Made by a program: the position numbers and the translations under genes
Notes under the pieces: model-generated
Databases searched by the model: none
Told to the model about the DNA's origin: nothing
Seen by the model: the letters and a program-made list of their open reading frames with translations, nothing else
Assembly: GCF_024763615.1 (NCBI RefSeq)
Contig: NC_077224.1
Span: 58,290,712-58,354,711 of the forward strand
DNA from: Phlebotomus papatasi
Taxonomy: Eukaryota > Arthropoda > Insecta > Diptera > Psychodidae
Reading direction: 5' to 3'
Length of the DNA stretch: 64,000 bases
Part shown: positions 46,992 to 57,825 of the stretch, one piece after another
Layout of the letters: the number at the start of each line of letters is the position of its first letter
Position numbering within the stretch: the first letter of the stretch is position 1

Positions 46992-47220
46992 AGGTAAAGT
47001 ACCCTCGAGTCGACCGGTTCCTCGATTCGACCGGTGGTCAATATTTGAATGTTTTAATGGTGAATTTCTATAAAATTGTCACTGATTCGTATTTATTTAT
47101 GGAATTATTGACCTATTAATGTTAGATCATACGCCAAATATTAGTGCAAATATAAATAAATTGAATAAATAACTCTACCGGTCGATTTGAGGAACTGGTC
47201 GACTTGAGAGCACTTTACCT
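46992..47220. mobile_element. Nested MITE, AGGTAAAGTACCC family (left copy)
   Basis: The ends AGGTAAAGTACCCTCGAGTC and GACTTGAGAGCACTTTACCT are inverted, with further pairing of 'gaccggttcctc' with 'gaggaactggtc'. TA lies on both sides. Present in both copies of the flanking repeat (53604-53832). Confidence 0.85.
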
Positions 47221-47644
47221 TACATCAATTTTGGAAAATAAGTAGGTCAAAATTGATATATGTTGTAAGGAAAATGTTTCAAAAATAAGCCTAAAAATTT
47301 CAATATTTTTTATTTTCTGAATTCCTCGTTCGAATTCTAAGAAACTTACGACTTTGAAGAAGGTCTATGGAGGCCATCTATGGAAAAAAAAATTTAAGCC
47401 GCTATTTCTTTTGTCTTGGAAGATATTGAATTTTCAAATTTTCAATTTGTGACCTTTTGCCCCAGTCTCCCCTACTTTTTAACAAAAATTTCATTAAAAG
47501 AAAGTGATTAAATTCCCTTGAAACGACAATAAAGAAATTAAATCCAAAGCCTCGGATGCTTTATCATCCCTTTTACTCATATCCTTTACTTAATATTTGT
47601 TTATTCACTATAATAGATTTAATACTTGCCGCTGAGTAATTACA

Positions 47645-48567
47645 GGGATGTGGACGTCCCTACACCTCAGGACGTGCCACTACCAACAAAAGAGAAGCCG
47701 ACAAGAACCCAAAAGAGGCGATTGCTAAGAAAGAAGGCATTGGCTAAGCAAGAGGCTGAGAAAAGGGACCTCGCCAATGCCGGGGAAAAACAACCCGGCC
47801 AAAAGGCCGCAGATAAAGCGGCTAAAAAACATGGCCATGGGTGTGCTAGGGGGGCCGGGAAAGCCGCTGGAAAGCCAATTCCAAGTGGCTCTCAGGATCA
47901 TCAGGCAACCCCAAGTAAGAGACCCAGACCCCAAGATGCTACACCGCCGGAACGCCCAGGGAAACGGGCTTGTCATAAGACAACCCCCATAAGGCGCTTC
48001 CGGGAGGTTGTTGCGGACAATCTCAGGATGGCGGTCATTAATCAAGGGGCGGTAGGAGGAATATCACGGGAAATGTCAGAGAGAACTCTCTCTTACCTGC
48101 AGGAGAGATTGCGTGCCGCTATTGCTGACGGCATGAGCCCAAGATTTGCAGGGGTCAGATGGAATGCCGGGGTGCTTCGCATAGTTTGTTATGACGAGCC
48201 ATCGCGTGCATGGCTGGTCAGGGAAATGCGAGACATTCCGCAGACTTCGGACACCAACCTCAGGCTTATTAGCATGGGGGAGCTGAGACGGACGAAGGGA
48301 ACTCTATTCGTCCCAGGCATTGTGGAAGATCCGAAGATTGTGATCTCCCAAATCGGCGGACAGAACCGCCATCTTGCTACATCAGGATGGCAGATATATC
48401 ACGCCGAGAGACAGGAGAGTGGTCAGCTGCTGCACCTGGGCCTTGACAGGGCATCCGCTGACATCCTCCGTAGGGAAAATGGCCGAATCTTCTATGGATT
48501 CGGCACCTTACGGATGAGACTCGGCGCGGGCTCGGGAGGGGATCAGGATGCGGCTGCAGAAGATTAG
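47645..48567 (+). CDS. LINE ORF1 protein, 5'-truncated
   Basis: About 306 codons remain from the element start to the TAG at 48565-48567. The frame is open through the flank, so an upstream TTG has no meaning and the native start is lost. The first ~110 residues are rich in K, R, P, A and Q (a disordered, nucleic-acid-binding type of region). The rest, from about 'NLRMAVINQG' to 'GTLRMRLG', resembles the DUF4780-type domain often found in ORF1 of insect LINEs; this is by memory of the family, not a search. No CCHC knuckles are present in the surviving part. In related elements ORF1 binds the element RNA and forms the ribonucleoprotein with ORF2. The 3' end overlaps ORF2. Confidence 0.8.
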
Positions 48568-51500
48568 ATGCATCCAAGCAAACCTGCATCACTGCCGCGC
48601 AGCCATGCATTGCATGGATGAAAAGCTGGCGGTGATGCAGGGCTGCATTGGATTGATCCAGGAACCCTGGATAGTTCACAAAAAGATCAGAGGCATTAGC
48701 CTACTGCGCGGTAAGCTGTTCTACAGCCACCGTGAAAACGAAAAGACAAGAGCCTGCATCTATGTATCTAATGATATTAGTGCCATGTTCTTGCCACAAT
48801 TTTCTACGGGGGATCTAGTAGTGGTGAGGGTGGAGGTTGACACCACACAAGGTAGGAGGGGAATGGTGTTTGCCTCAGCTTACATGCCGTATGACTCGAC
48901 CGACCCGCCGCCATCTTCTGAGCTGGCGGGTCTGGTCGAGGCTTGTCAACGGAACTCCTGGGAGCTCATCATCGGTGCAGATGCCAATGCACATCACACG
49001 GCGTGGGGCAGCAGTGGAATCAACAGACGGGGTGAGTCACTTTTAGATTTTATATGTACTAACAATCTAGATATACTTAATGTCGGAAACAAGCCTACCT
49101 TCTTCAATAGAAGCAGGAAGGAAGTTATTGCCATAACACTAGGTACTAGCTTGGCAGCCGAACTAACCAAAAGGTGGCACGTGTCGGATTGCCTCACCAT
49201 GTCCGATCATGGTAGGATTTATTTCGACATTTCGGCTGAGACCGAAGGTTTAACACCTTACCGAAACCCACGTAAGACAGACTGGAATCTTTTCGAACGG
49301 TCATTTACACAGGGATGGGAGAACGATGTGGGTATGCCGAGGGATGCAAAAGGCATTGATGAGGCGGTCGGTAAACTGAACTCATCTTTGCTGGCATCCT
49401 ATGAAGCGGCTTGCCCACTGACTTTTGGTTTAAAGAAATCGAAGCGGAATACACTTCCAAAGGAGCTTAGTATTTTAAGACAAAGCACCAGGAAGTCTAT
49501 TAACCGAGCCCGTAATACGATGCTGGATTGTGACTGGAATGAAGCAGCCGCACGTAAGAGGGCATACAAAAAACGTGTTAGAAAATGGAAAAGGGATAGT
49601 TGGAGGGATTTTTGTGGGGAAATCACGACCGTAAATGAAGCGGCCAGGATTAAGAAAATCCTATCAAAAAATCCCTCCGAGCAAGTGGGAATGTTGCGGC
49701 TCCCCAGCGGCGGTTACACGACTACCGCGACAGAAGCTGCACACCTGCTGCTCGAGAAACACTTTCCGAATTGCTTAATCGGCGATCAACATTCGGAGAC
49801 TGTCTGCTCTGATCCTTATAGGGGGAAGGGCAGTGATTGGAGAAAGGCTGAAGAAATTGTCTCACTTGAGGGTGTGGAGTGGGCAGTGAGCACTTTCTCA
49901 CCGTACAAAACGGCGGGTATGGACGGAATTATTCCGGCTATGCTGCAACATGTAGCTAAGCCGATTACCGCGTACCTTGTAAATATATTTAGAGCATGTC
50001 TCGCCATCGGTTACATACCACACGCCTGGAGGCAGACACGTGTTGTTTTCATTCCGAAACCAGGGAAAAGCAATTATGATGACCCTAAGTCCTTCAGACC
50101 AATCAGTCTGACATCATTTTTGCTGAAAACCTTGGAAAAGTTATGTGATAGGTATATCAGAAGTCGGGTTCTTAGCAAGAACCGCCTGAGTCCTATGCAG
50201 CATGCCTATCAAAAGGGCAAGTCTACCGAATCGGCTCTCCATCAGTTGGTAAGCCGATTGGAGAAATCGATTAATGATAAGGAAATGGCACTCGTTGTCT
50301 TTTTGGATATAGAAGGAGCCTTTGACAAGGTTAATTCTAACGTTCTCTTAAGGGCAATGAGGGACTTCGGTTTTGGCCATACCTTAGAGAAATTGATTAC
50401 GAATTTGGTAAGACAACGGACCGTGGAGGTAAAGGTTGGCGGTGCCTGTCTAAAAGCGGCCGTCCGAAACGGCTGCCCGCAGGGTGGGGTACTCTCTCCC
50501 TTACTTTGGTCCGTTGTCGTCAACAGTCTACTGGTAGAGTTGAACGCGGCTGGCCTTTACTCACAAGGCTATGCCGACGACATCTGTATCATAGTGCGAG
50601 GCAAATTCCTGCCTACTCTGTGTGATTTAATGCAGAGAGCGTTAAGGATCGTGGAAAGATGGTGCATAGCTCGCGGACTAACCGTTAATCCCGGGAAGAC
50701 CGCCCTAACTATCTTCACGAGAAGAAAGAAATTGGTTGGATTTAGAGCGCCCAAACTATTTGGGCAGGAAATCTCTCTCCACCAAGAAGTAAAATACCTT
50801 GGTGTTTTGCTTGATAAGAAACTTTCCTGGAAAAGTCATCTCGAAAGCCGTATTAGCGCGGCTATAAGATCCTTTTTCAGCTGTAGACGTCTTTTCGGCA
50901 GGACTTGGGGCCTTTCGCCGAAGGTCGTTCTATGGATTTACAAAACTGTCGTGAGGCCGGTAGTCTCATATGGAGCCGTGATTTGGTGGCCGAGAGTCGA
51001 GTTTAAGAACTCGGCGCGGGCACTGCAACGGCTCCAGAGACTTGCCTGTGTGGCAGTTACAGGAGTTATCAGAACAGCGCCAACGTCTGCTCTGGAGGTA
51101 ATGCTGAGCCTGCCACCACTTCCGCTCTTTATTAAGATGGAAGCGAGTTTGGCTGCTTTGAGGTTGCGCTCGGCAGGAACTTGGAGGATCGGATGTCATC
51201 CGGCGGGACACGCGAGAATACTCGACGGACCTGTCAGGAGGCACCCTGATCTTTTGATGAGGGATGACTTTCAGTGCGAAAGTTTTCCCAGAACACGGAT
51301 TAACTCTACGATACACACTAGGTCTGAGTGGAGCGACCGCGAGGGGGAAATTATTGAACCTGGAGCGGTGGCATTATTCACAGACGGCTCTCGTGTGGAA
51401 GGCTCCTCAGGGGCCGGTTACCACTGTCCTGAGCTTCAGCTCAATGGATCGGTGCCTCTTGGCCGATACACAACTGTGTTTCAGGCCGAGGTTGCTGCCA

Positions 51501-52210
51501 TAGTGTTTGGAGTGCGTAGGCTGATGGAGGCCGGCGTCGAAGGAAGGAAAATACAAATCTTCTCGGATAGCAAGGCCGCGATTCTTTCCATATCTGGTTG
51601 GAACACGCGGTCTGCTCTTGTCTCCGAATGCCAGGAGGTGTTGGAGGCGACCTCACAGATATGTGAGGTTGGACTACACTGGGTACCTGGACATAGTGGA
51701 ATTGCAGGCAATGAGGAAGCAGACCGCCTCGCTGTTGCGGGAGCTAGGACAGCTTTCACTGGACCTGAACCAGTATTAGGGCTTTCCTCACAAGTGAGGA
51801 AGTCTATTATAAAAGAAGACATGTTAAAGGCCCATCAAACGGACTGGACCGCGACAACTAATTGTCGTGTGTCCAGACTGTTCATGGCCAATATCGATAA
51901 AAAACGGACGGATTATGTTGTGGGTGGCAGCCGCTGGAGAGCCCGGCGGGCTGCCAACACTTTAACCGGCCATTGTTTAAAGAAACATCTGAATAAGATT
52001 GGCATCCAATGCGATCCAATGTGCAGAGGATGTAATGAGACTGAAGAGACGGTCATACACCTTGTGTGTGACTGCCCCAGTTTGTGTAACTTGAGGCGGA
52101 AGCTGCTTGGTAAAGCGGTACTGCCTCAGAGTGAATTACCAGGGATAAAGCCGGCCTGTTTGATGGAGTTCATCCGGAGATCGGGCTGGCTTGACACCCC
52201 CTGCCCTTAA
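48548..52210 (+). CDS. LINE ORF2 polyprotein: endonuclease, reverse transcriptase, RNase H
   Basis: 1220 codons with no internal stop. Residues ~5-225 form an APE-like endonuclease: 'IQANLHHCRAA' at 9-19, catalytic E39 in 'IQEPW', D145 and N147 in 'GADANAH', and the closing S219-D220-H221. The reverse transcriptase spans ~440-780: 'FRPISLTSF' motif, D587 in 'FLDIEGAFD', 'GCPQGGVLSPLLW', and Y675-A-D-D678. RNase H spans ~940-1065, with D946 (TDGS), E981, D1007 (SDSKA) and D1059 (NEEAD), so its catalytic set is complete. A terminal knuckle C1159-X2-C1162-X8-H1171-X4-C1176 follows. ORF2 nicks target DNA and copies the element RNA in place. The ATG lies 20 bases before the ORF1 stop, so translation probably depends on reinitiation or ribosome shunting. 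Confidence 0.95.
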   Translation: MRLQKIRCIQANLHHCRAAMHCMDEKLAVMQGCIGLIQEPWIVHKKIRGISLLRGKLFYSHRENEKTRACIYVSNDISAMFLPQFSTGDLVVVRVEVDTTQGRRGMVFASAYMPYDSTDPPPSSELAGLVEACQRNSWELIIGADANAHHTAWGSSGINRRGESLLDFICTNNLDILNVGNKPTFFNRSRKEVIAITLGTSLAAELTKRWHVSDCLTMSDHGRIYFDISAETEGLTPYRNPRKTDWNLFERSFTQGWENDVGMPRDAKGIDEAVGKLNSSLLASYEAACPLTFGLKKSKRNTLPKELSILRQSTRKSINRARNTMLDCDWNEAAARKRAYKKRVRKWKRDSWRDFCGEITTVNEAARIKKILSKNPSEQVGMLRLPSGGYTTTATEAAHLLLEKHFPNCLIGDQHSETVCSDPYRGKGSDWRKAEEIVSLEGVEWAVSTFSPYKTAGMDGIIPAMLQHVAKPITAYLVNIFRACLAIGYIPHAWRQTRVVFIPKPGKSNYDDPKSFRPISLTSFLLKTLEKLCDRYIRSRVLSKNRLSPMQHAYQKGKSTESALHQLVSRLEKSINDKEMALVVFLDIEGAFDKVNSNVLLRAMRDFGFGHTLEKLITNLVRQRTVEVKVGGACLKAAVRNGCPQGGVLSPLLWSVVVNSLLVELNAAGLYSQGYADDICIIVRGKFLPTLCDLMQRALRIVERWCIARGLTVNPGKTALTIFTRRKKLVGFRAPKLFGQEISLHQEVKYLGVLLDKKLSWKSHLESRISAAIRSFFSCRRLFGRTWGLSPKVVLWIYKTVVRPVVSYGAVIWWPRVEFKNSARALQRLQRLACVAVTGVIRTAPTSALEVMLSLPPLPLFIKMEASLAALRLRSAGTWRIGCHPAGHARILDGPVRRHPDLLMRDDFQCESFPRTRINSTIHTRSEWSDREGEIIEPGAVALFTDGSRVEGSSGAGYHCPELQLNGSVPLGRYTTVFQAEVAAIVFGVRRLMEAGVEGRKIQIFSDSKAAILSISGWNTRSALVSECQEVLEATSQICEVGLHWVPGHSGIAGNEEADRLAVAGARTAFTGPEPVLGLSSQVRKSIIKEDMLKAHQTDWTATTNCRVSRLFMANIDKKRTDYVVGGSRWRARRAANTLTGHCLKKHLNKIGIQCDPMCRGCNETEETVIHLVCDCPSLCNLRRKLLGKAVLPQSELPGIKPACLMEFIRRSGWLDTPCP

Positions 52211-52305
52211 TAGTGGAAATTTTTCTAGGGGATGCATAATGGGCCCAACACAGAGGCCTGGGTGCAGCGGTCACTTTTGACCGCCCCCTCTTCTAAATCT
52301 AAATC
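52211..52305 (+). other. LINE 3' UTR and tail, shared with SINEs
   Basis: 'ggggatgcataatgggccc' (52229-) and 'ggcctgggtgcagcggtc' correspond to 'gggagtgcataatgagccc' and 'ggcctggatgcagtgg' in the SINE at 42768-42826, and to 'gggcataaggggccc' in the minus-strand SINE. The ends are (CTAAAT)n here and (CTTAAT)n or (CTTAT)n in the SINEs. In LINE/SINE pairs such shared tails are what the LINE enzyme recognises. Confidence 0.8.
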
Positions 52306-52392
52306 TAACAAGATAAGTTTGTAAAAAGGATGTTCTTCCATACAGAATATGGAAAAGTTTTGTCAAATCGGCGGCAAATTGGATCTTGTTAA

Positions 52393-52630
52393 CTCTTTCC
52401 GGACCGCAGCATATGCTGCAAGCAAATTTCACAATTTTTAATCAAAAATATCTAAGCTGAGGAATTAATTGAGGTCCTACAAAAAATATGTCACATTTGG
52501 ACATCCTTATAGTTTGTAATCATCCACAAGAATAGAATCTTTATCCGTTCTGAATAATTAAAAAACAATATTTTTCACAGAACATCCATATGCTGCTTTG
52601 GGTACTCTCGTCCCAAAAGAGACGAAAGAG
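52393..52630. mobile_element. piggyBac-type MITE, 238 bp (right copy)
   Basis: Same element as 45132-45369, carried in the duplicated segment, with TTAA flanks. Confidence 0.75.
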
Positions 52631-52954
52631 TTAAAAGTTTGTCAAAAGGGTGTTTTTCCATTTAAAATACAAGAAAAAGTTTTTTTCAAATTGGTAAATA
52701 ACAATCTTTCGACAAATTTTAGCAAAATCTATTTGTTCGTTTAACAAGACATTTTTCCAGAGTAGCTTCTGAGCCACAGTCTTGAGTTCCTTTTATAATC
52801 TTCCGAATTATAATCTCGGAGTCGGTGGAGCAGCACACAACCTAGTCAATATCGCGATCTCAGCATAACTCGCATTAGGATTCATAAGATGTTTGTCAAC
52901 TTTTAATCTTCATATGCTATCCTTCTTTTGCAATTACTCAGTCAAAAATAAATA

Positions 52955-54084
52955 AGGGAGACTGGGGCAAAAAGTCACAAAACGGATATTGTATTTTTTT
53001 ACAAGCTACCCTAGTGCCCCAGAAATTTCTAATTAATCCAGTTTTATAAGAAATTTACTGCTCTACAACTTTGTGAAAGTCATTTTTCTCTATTGTGTAA
53101 GGAAATACATTTATCGAGCTGTTTTCTAAAAGGTGATTTTGTTACCATTTTCAAAAATGTTGGGGCAAATAGTACCATCTATGGGATTTTATCACATTTT
53201 AATTTACTTTATTACGGGCTTTCATAAATTAAAAAAAAAGTTAGGTGACTTATATTCATAGGAGATTTATTCCTCTACACCTTTTTAAAACACAGATTTC
53301 GCTATCTGAACTAGAAAACAGCTTTTCAAGCTATTTTACAAAAAACACACAAGAGACTGCTAATCGTTTGACCAATGCAAACAAAAAGTATTGAGATGCG
53401 GAAATGACGTTTCTTTTCGCCGTGAGACATCAGAAATTGCTTCGGTCTTTGTTACTTTTGCTCCATACCTTTTGTTACTTTTTACCCCAAGTGGTCATTT
53501 TAAATAAAAGGATTTCTGGTGAAAAGAATCTTTGTAAAATTCTAAAATAGATAATGATTTCGTATTCAAAGAATCCAAATCATTTAGGAAATATTTACCA
53601 GTAAGGTAAAGTACCCTCGAGTCGACCGGTTCCTCGATTCGACCGGTGGTCAATATTTGAATGTTTTAATGGTGAATTTCTATAAAATTGTCACTAATTC
53701 GTATTTATTTATGGAATTATTGACCTATTAATGTTAGATCATACGCCAAATATTAGTGCAAATATAAATAAATTGAATAAATAACTCTACCGGTCGATTT
53801 GAGGAACTGGTCGACTTGAGAGCACTTTACCTTACATCAATTTTGGAAAATAAGTAGGTCAAAATTGATATATGTTGTAAGGAAAATGTTTCAAAAATAA
53901 GCCTAAAAATTTCAATATTTTTTATTTTCTGAATTCCTCGTTCGAATTCTAAGAAACTTACGACTTTGAAGAAGGTCTATGGAGGCCATCTATGGAAAAA
54001 AAAATTTAAGCCGCTATTTCTTTTGTCTTGGAAGATATTGAATTTTCAAATTTTCAATTTGTGACCTTTTGCCCCAGTCTCCCC
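52955..54084. mobile_element. MITE, GGGAGACTGGGGC family (right copy, without foldback)
   Basis: 1130 bp. TA at 52953-52954 and 54085-54086. It includes the nested 229-bp MITE but has an uninterrupted 'aaagttaggtgacttatatt' where the left copy holds the foldback. Confidence 0.85.
53604..53832. mobile_element. Nested MITE, AGGTAAAGTACCC family (right copy)
   Basis: Equivalent of 46992-47220; one substitution noted inside it by eye. Confidence 0.85.
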
Positions 54085-54256
54085 TACTTTTTAACAAAAA
54101 TTTCATTAAAAGAAAGTGATTAAATTCCCTTGAAACGACAATAAAGAAATTAAATCCAAAGCCTCGGATGCTTTATCATCCCTTTTACTCATATCCTTTA
54201 CTTAATATTTGTTTATTCACTATAATAGATTTAATACTTGCCGCTGAGTAATTACA

Positions 54257-57200
54257 TAGAGTCGTTTTCTACTTTTCCATAATGTTTGAGTTTGCAGATT
54301 CAATGTAGACTATAGCTTCAAAATGTATTTACTTTTAATGCTTGAAAATTCATTTTTTTAAATTTTTTTCTTTTAATTAAGTTAAATTTATTTATAAAGT
54401 TATTTGGCTGTGAAAATTGTATGCTGCTGCCTGAACTGAAATTTTTTTATAACTTAGATCAATTTACAAGAACACGCAATTTCAGGATGATTTTTTTTGT
54501 AAATTTTATGTAATAAAGGGGCATATAAATTTTGCAATCAAGTTAAGTACACTACAGCACCCATTTCATAATTTTTACAGCATTAATCTCGCTGTTACCA
54601 TGGTCACTGAATAAATACAATTTAATTATTATGTCAGTCATTTATTCGATTGATGGAAACTTTATACCTTATACGCTTTTCATTCGAGAATCTGTACGCT
54701 TTTCAGTAGATAATTCTGTAGTTTTAGAACATATTCCAGAAAAATCACAATAGGCAACAATCTAAAATGTAGAGAAAGGTTTAGAATAGATACTTTATGT
54801 TGGTTTTTCTGGTAAACATCCAAAAGCTCTTTGGAATTTCTATGTCAAAAAAAATAAAGCTGTGGTAGGGGAGTTTGGGGCAGTTCCAAGCATCTATAAA
54901 CTTATGAAAAAATAGTTTGTGGGATAATTTTTTAGTATGCAGGAATTTTTATATAAATTTTCAAAGAGGAAATATTTAAAAGAATGAGAAGTTGAATATA
55001 GTTGAGAAAGTTCAGTTACTTGAATTTAACCTATACTCCCTTACAATAAAAAAAATCTTAATTTGGCGAAATGAAAAGCTTCCTCAGCGGGTGTTTAATT
55101 TTCTCATCTGTATCGAGAAAAACTATAGAAAAACCACTCCCACAAGATCAGTTTCTGTTCATCACAGGACAATAAAGACAGAAACTTTATTGCAATTTGA
55201 ACAAGTTTCTATGTCTATAGTGTTGCTGAATAGAAATGGGAACAACTATAGAATGGCAGTCCAGCAACTAGAAAAAAGCACTGCAATAATTTTAAAATTC
55301 TCATTCACGTGTCAACACCAAGCATCCACGTTTTTTTCTCCCCTGTAATCTTCTCACTCTTATCCAATAGGGGCACTTGAAAATAATTATTTATTGTCAG
55401 GGACTTGTGCTAAATTACAGCTTTTATCCTGCATGATGCCCCAAAGAGTAACTCTTTCCTGACTCATTCGTATTCAAAGCAGTTCTATAATTACCTCTTT
55501 GCATTGTTTAACTACACTTCGACCATTAAGAGATGATGAAGAAAAAAATGCACAATTCAATAGTGATTAAGTAATTTCGAATATTACTCAAGACACTCAT
55601 CTCTTGCTCTTGGAATGTAAATGATACGGAAAATTTATATTGTCTCTCTATAATTAAAGAAAGCTCATATCTCGAGAACATCTTTATTAATTTTCCTCGT
55701 AACTCATACGGAACTGAATACCAATAAAACGCTCTTACATCTCAAATTTTCCAACAATTTCTTCGCTGAATAGGCATTAAATTCAATATACCGAGAAGGG
55801 GGAGAAGGGAACATGATAATTTTTAGTTCCACAGAAACATTTTGAACCCTATGACTTGAAACTTCAAAAGTTTTGCTCTTATGAAACTATTTTGTAAGAC
55901 AAAATCTGCTTTCAAAACTCACAAATTTTGTTAATTGGAATTTTCTCATAAAACTTCTTAGAGCACCACTTAAGTGTGCTTTTTGGTAATAATTCAATAA
56001 ACACTTTTTAAACCTTGCATAGATTGGAAAGTTTTTTTGGTAGTTTCAGATTCTGCCAATTGTAGAAGAAAGCTTAGGAAAATTTTGATTTTATATGAAA
56101 TTGTAATGAATAGAAAAGGTCAAAAATAAGATGAAAATAAATTCAATGGAATTCAAACTCAATTTAGTCGAAACTTTCAATTAAAACTTTGATACAGTTG
56201 CCAGCGCCATTCGGAGGAATTTGATCCAATTGACGATTCTCTGTATTAAAATATATTTACATAGTCAGATCAGATTCATTAAAAGAATATGAAGTGTTTG
56301 AAGCCAGGGTATGTGCGAAACTTGTAAGCCTTTCCCTATCATTAGGCATGAAATAAACTTCAAACTGAATTGAATTGAAATAGTTCTTCTTATTATAAAC
56401 CAATAAAACTTTAATTGCTTCAAATTTATCTTAAAAGTGCATTTTTTTACCAAAATATATTTTATTTTGCTCGGGAAAAACAATCTCATGTAAATGTCTT
56501 GAAGTATAATTGAGATATATTTCTATGTTTGAATAACATAAATTAGAAAGAGTGTTAAGGAGAAATCATTGAGCGAAAAATTAGTAATTTCATGGATGTT
56601 TTGGTCATGTCACAGGCTCTCTTTCTGACACAAGGATTCTTGATATTTCTTTGATTGTTATTGCCTTGGAGCTCTTCCATATCAGTTACATTTCCAATCA
56701 ACTCAATTATTACTTTGAACAATATTGCTATCAAACCTTCTTGGAATGACACTCAAAATCTCTTTTCAGTAAATTAATTCATTGCTTGGAGATGTTTTTT
56801 TTATTTGAAATTCATATAACTGAAATGTTCAACTAAATATATAATTTTTTTTTTAATATTTCCTGTTGCTTCAGTATGCTATTCTGAATATAAGAAGGAA
56901 TATTTAAAAAACTAAAAATAATCTGTATTCCTTTTTCTAAATTCAATCCAACATATTTAGTATTTAAGATGCTTCAAAATTCTTCAATAGAATCAGAACT
57001 AAAAAAAAATCGAAAACTAACCAAAGTGCATTTTCTCAAAATGCCAAAACAAGTTCCATAAGAAACTAAATTCAAAACGACTATTGCAATGCATTATTCT
57101 ACGCCTTGAATAACACAATTGTAGTTTTGCATATTATGTTAACCCTCTTTGAACTTAAAATTCATTCACCTACTTTATTCAATTATTTCTAATTATCATA

Positions 57201-57825
57201 CAAGAAGAGTATGTTTGTGATACCACATATATAGTGCTTTTAAGTCTCTAGTGTAACACAGTATAAATGCAATAATACAGTTAGTCACATTGTGGGTGTA
57301 TTTTCCTATGAAATTTCACAGACAATGTGATAAGAGTCTATTGAAGAATTAATCTTGGGGGATTGCGAATTTTCCCATGTGGTTTCTATCTCAGTGATTT
57401 TGCGGCTTACGGAGTTTCAATTTATTCGTTTTTCTTGTCAGGAATTTTATTTTAAATTCCAAAGTTTGCTATTGATTTTTAGTATAAAGAATCACATATT
57501 TTAAAGTATATTTGTTGAAATTTAAGAACAAAAAGAATCGTAGTTTTTCACAGAAACATTGAGGTAATGTCCAAAGAGTCCACTTTGTCAAACATTTAAG
57601 TTCATTTCCATCGAATGATTTCATGTAAAATAGCAGATAATCCCTTAAGAAAATATTTTCAAAAAATATTGAATAAACATTTATCTTGTATATTTCCATA
57701 GAACTCAATGAAGAACTCAATTTTACCCGTTACAGTCATACTCTTAAAAAATCATATTTTTTTCCAATAGCTATAACAGTTGCACTTTAAAATTAAGTAT
57801 TAAGATAATCCGTGAATACACTTCC
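54257..57825. other. Long AT-rich stretch, no gene called
   Basis: 'taggggagtttggggcag' at 54867 is a solo MITE-like end with no clear partner. The frame 54992-55348 (118 codons) is the longest here but has no domain and no codon bias I can see. The minus frames 56265-56489, 56555-56752 and 57469-57720 are also unsupported. Intron or intergenic DNA is the simplest reading. Confidence 0.4.

Larger units (their letters stand above)
45694..47472. mobile_element. MITE, GGGAGACTGGGGC family, carrying two later inserts (left copy)
   Basis: The ends AGGGAGACTGGGGCAAAA and TTTTGCCCCAGTCTCCCC are inverted repeats, with TA at 45692-45693 and 47473-47474. The interior is homologous to 30554-31356. It is interrupted by the foldback at 45992-46628 and by a 229-bp MITE at 46992-47220. 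Without the foldback it is 1130 bp, as in the right copy 52955-54084. Confidence 0.85.
45045..47644. repeat. Left copy of the 1.95-kb direct repeat flanking the LINE
   Basis: Starts 'taacaagataagtttg' and ends 'gctgagtaattaca', exactly where the LINE begins. It equals 52306-54256 base for base except for about two substitutions seen by eye (T at ~45280 against C at 52541; G at ~47091 against A at ~53696) and a 649-bp insertion (637-bp foldback plus 12-bp duplication). It contains a piggyBac-type MITE, a GGGGAGACTGGGG MITE and a nested smaller MITE, all present in both copies and so older than the duplication. Confidence 0.95.
47645..52305 (+). mobile_element. Non-LTR retrotransposon (LINE), 5'-truncated, RNase H-bearing
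   Basis: It runs from the end of the left 1.95-kb repeat to a short 3' tail of 'ctaaatctaaatctaa' that meets the right repeat. It contains a truncated ORF1, ORF2 overlapping it by 20 bases in another frame, and a ~95-base 3' UTR. There is no 5' UTR and no in-frame ATG near the start of ORF1, so the 5' end is missing, as usual after incomplete target-primed reverse transcription. It is markedly more GC-rich than its surroundings. Presence of RNase H places it in the I superfamily; LOA- or Outcast-like is my best guess. No stop or frameshift is seen in ORF2. Confidence 0.9.
52306..54256. repeat. Right copy of the 1.95-kb direct repeat flanking the LINE
   Basis: Begins immediately after the LINE tail with 'taacaagataagtttg' (the TAA could belong to the tail) and ends 'gagtaattaca'. 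After this, the sequence ('tagagtcgttttctac') no longer matches the left side. It lacks the foldback found in the left copy. The edges of the repeat coincide with the edges of the LINE on both sides. Confidence 0.95.

Noticed and set aside
47355..47395. A further hammerhead motif ('gaagaaggtctatggaggcc')
   Set aside because: Has the GAAGAAGG start but lacks the GAAA core and a usable stem III; at most a decayed relic, the same in the right copy at 53966.
47725..52000. Other-frame and minus-strand frames within the LINE
   Set aside because: Shadows of ORF1 and ORF2 in a GC-richer region.
45045..54256. LTR retrotransposon with 1.95-kb LTRs
   Set aside because: The repeats do not begin TG or end CA. 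No primer-binding or polypurine site is seen, they contain unrelated nested MITEs, and the internal element is a LINE with APE endonuclease and a 3' tail.
54992..55348. 118-codon + strand frame
   Set aside because: No domain, no splice or promoter context, Lys/Ile/Leu-rich as expected for AT-rich DNA.
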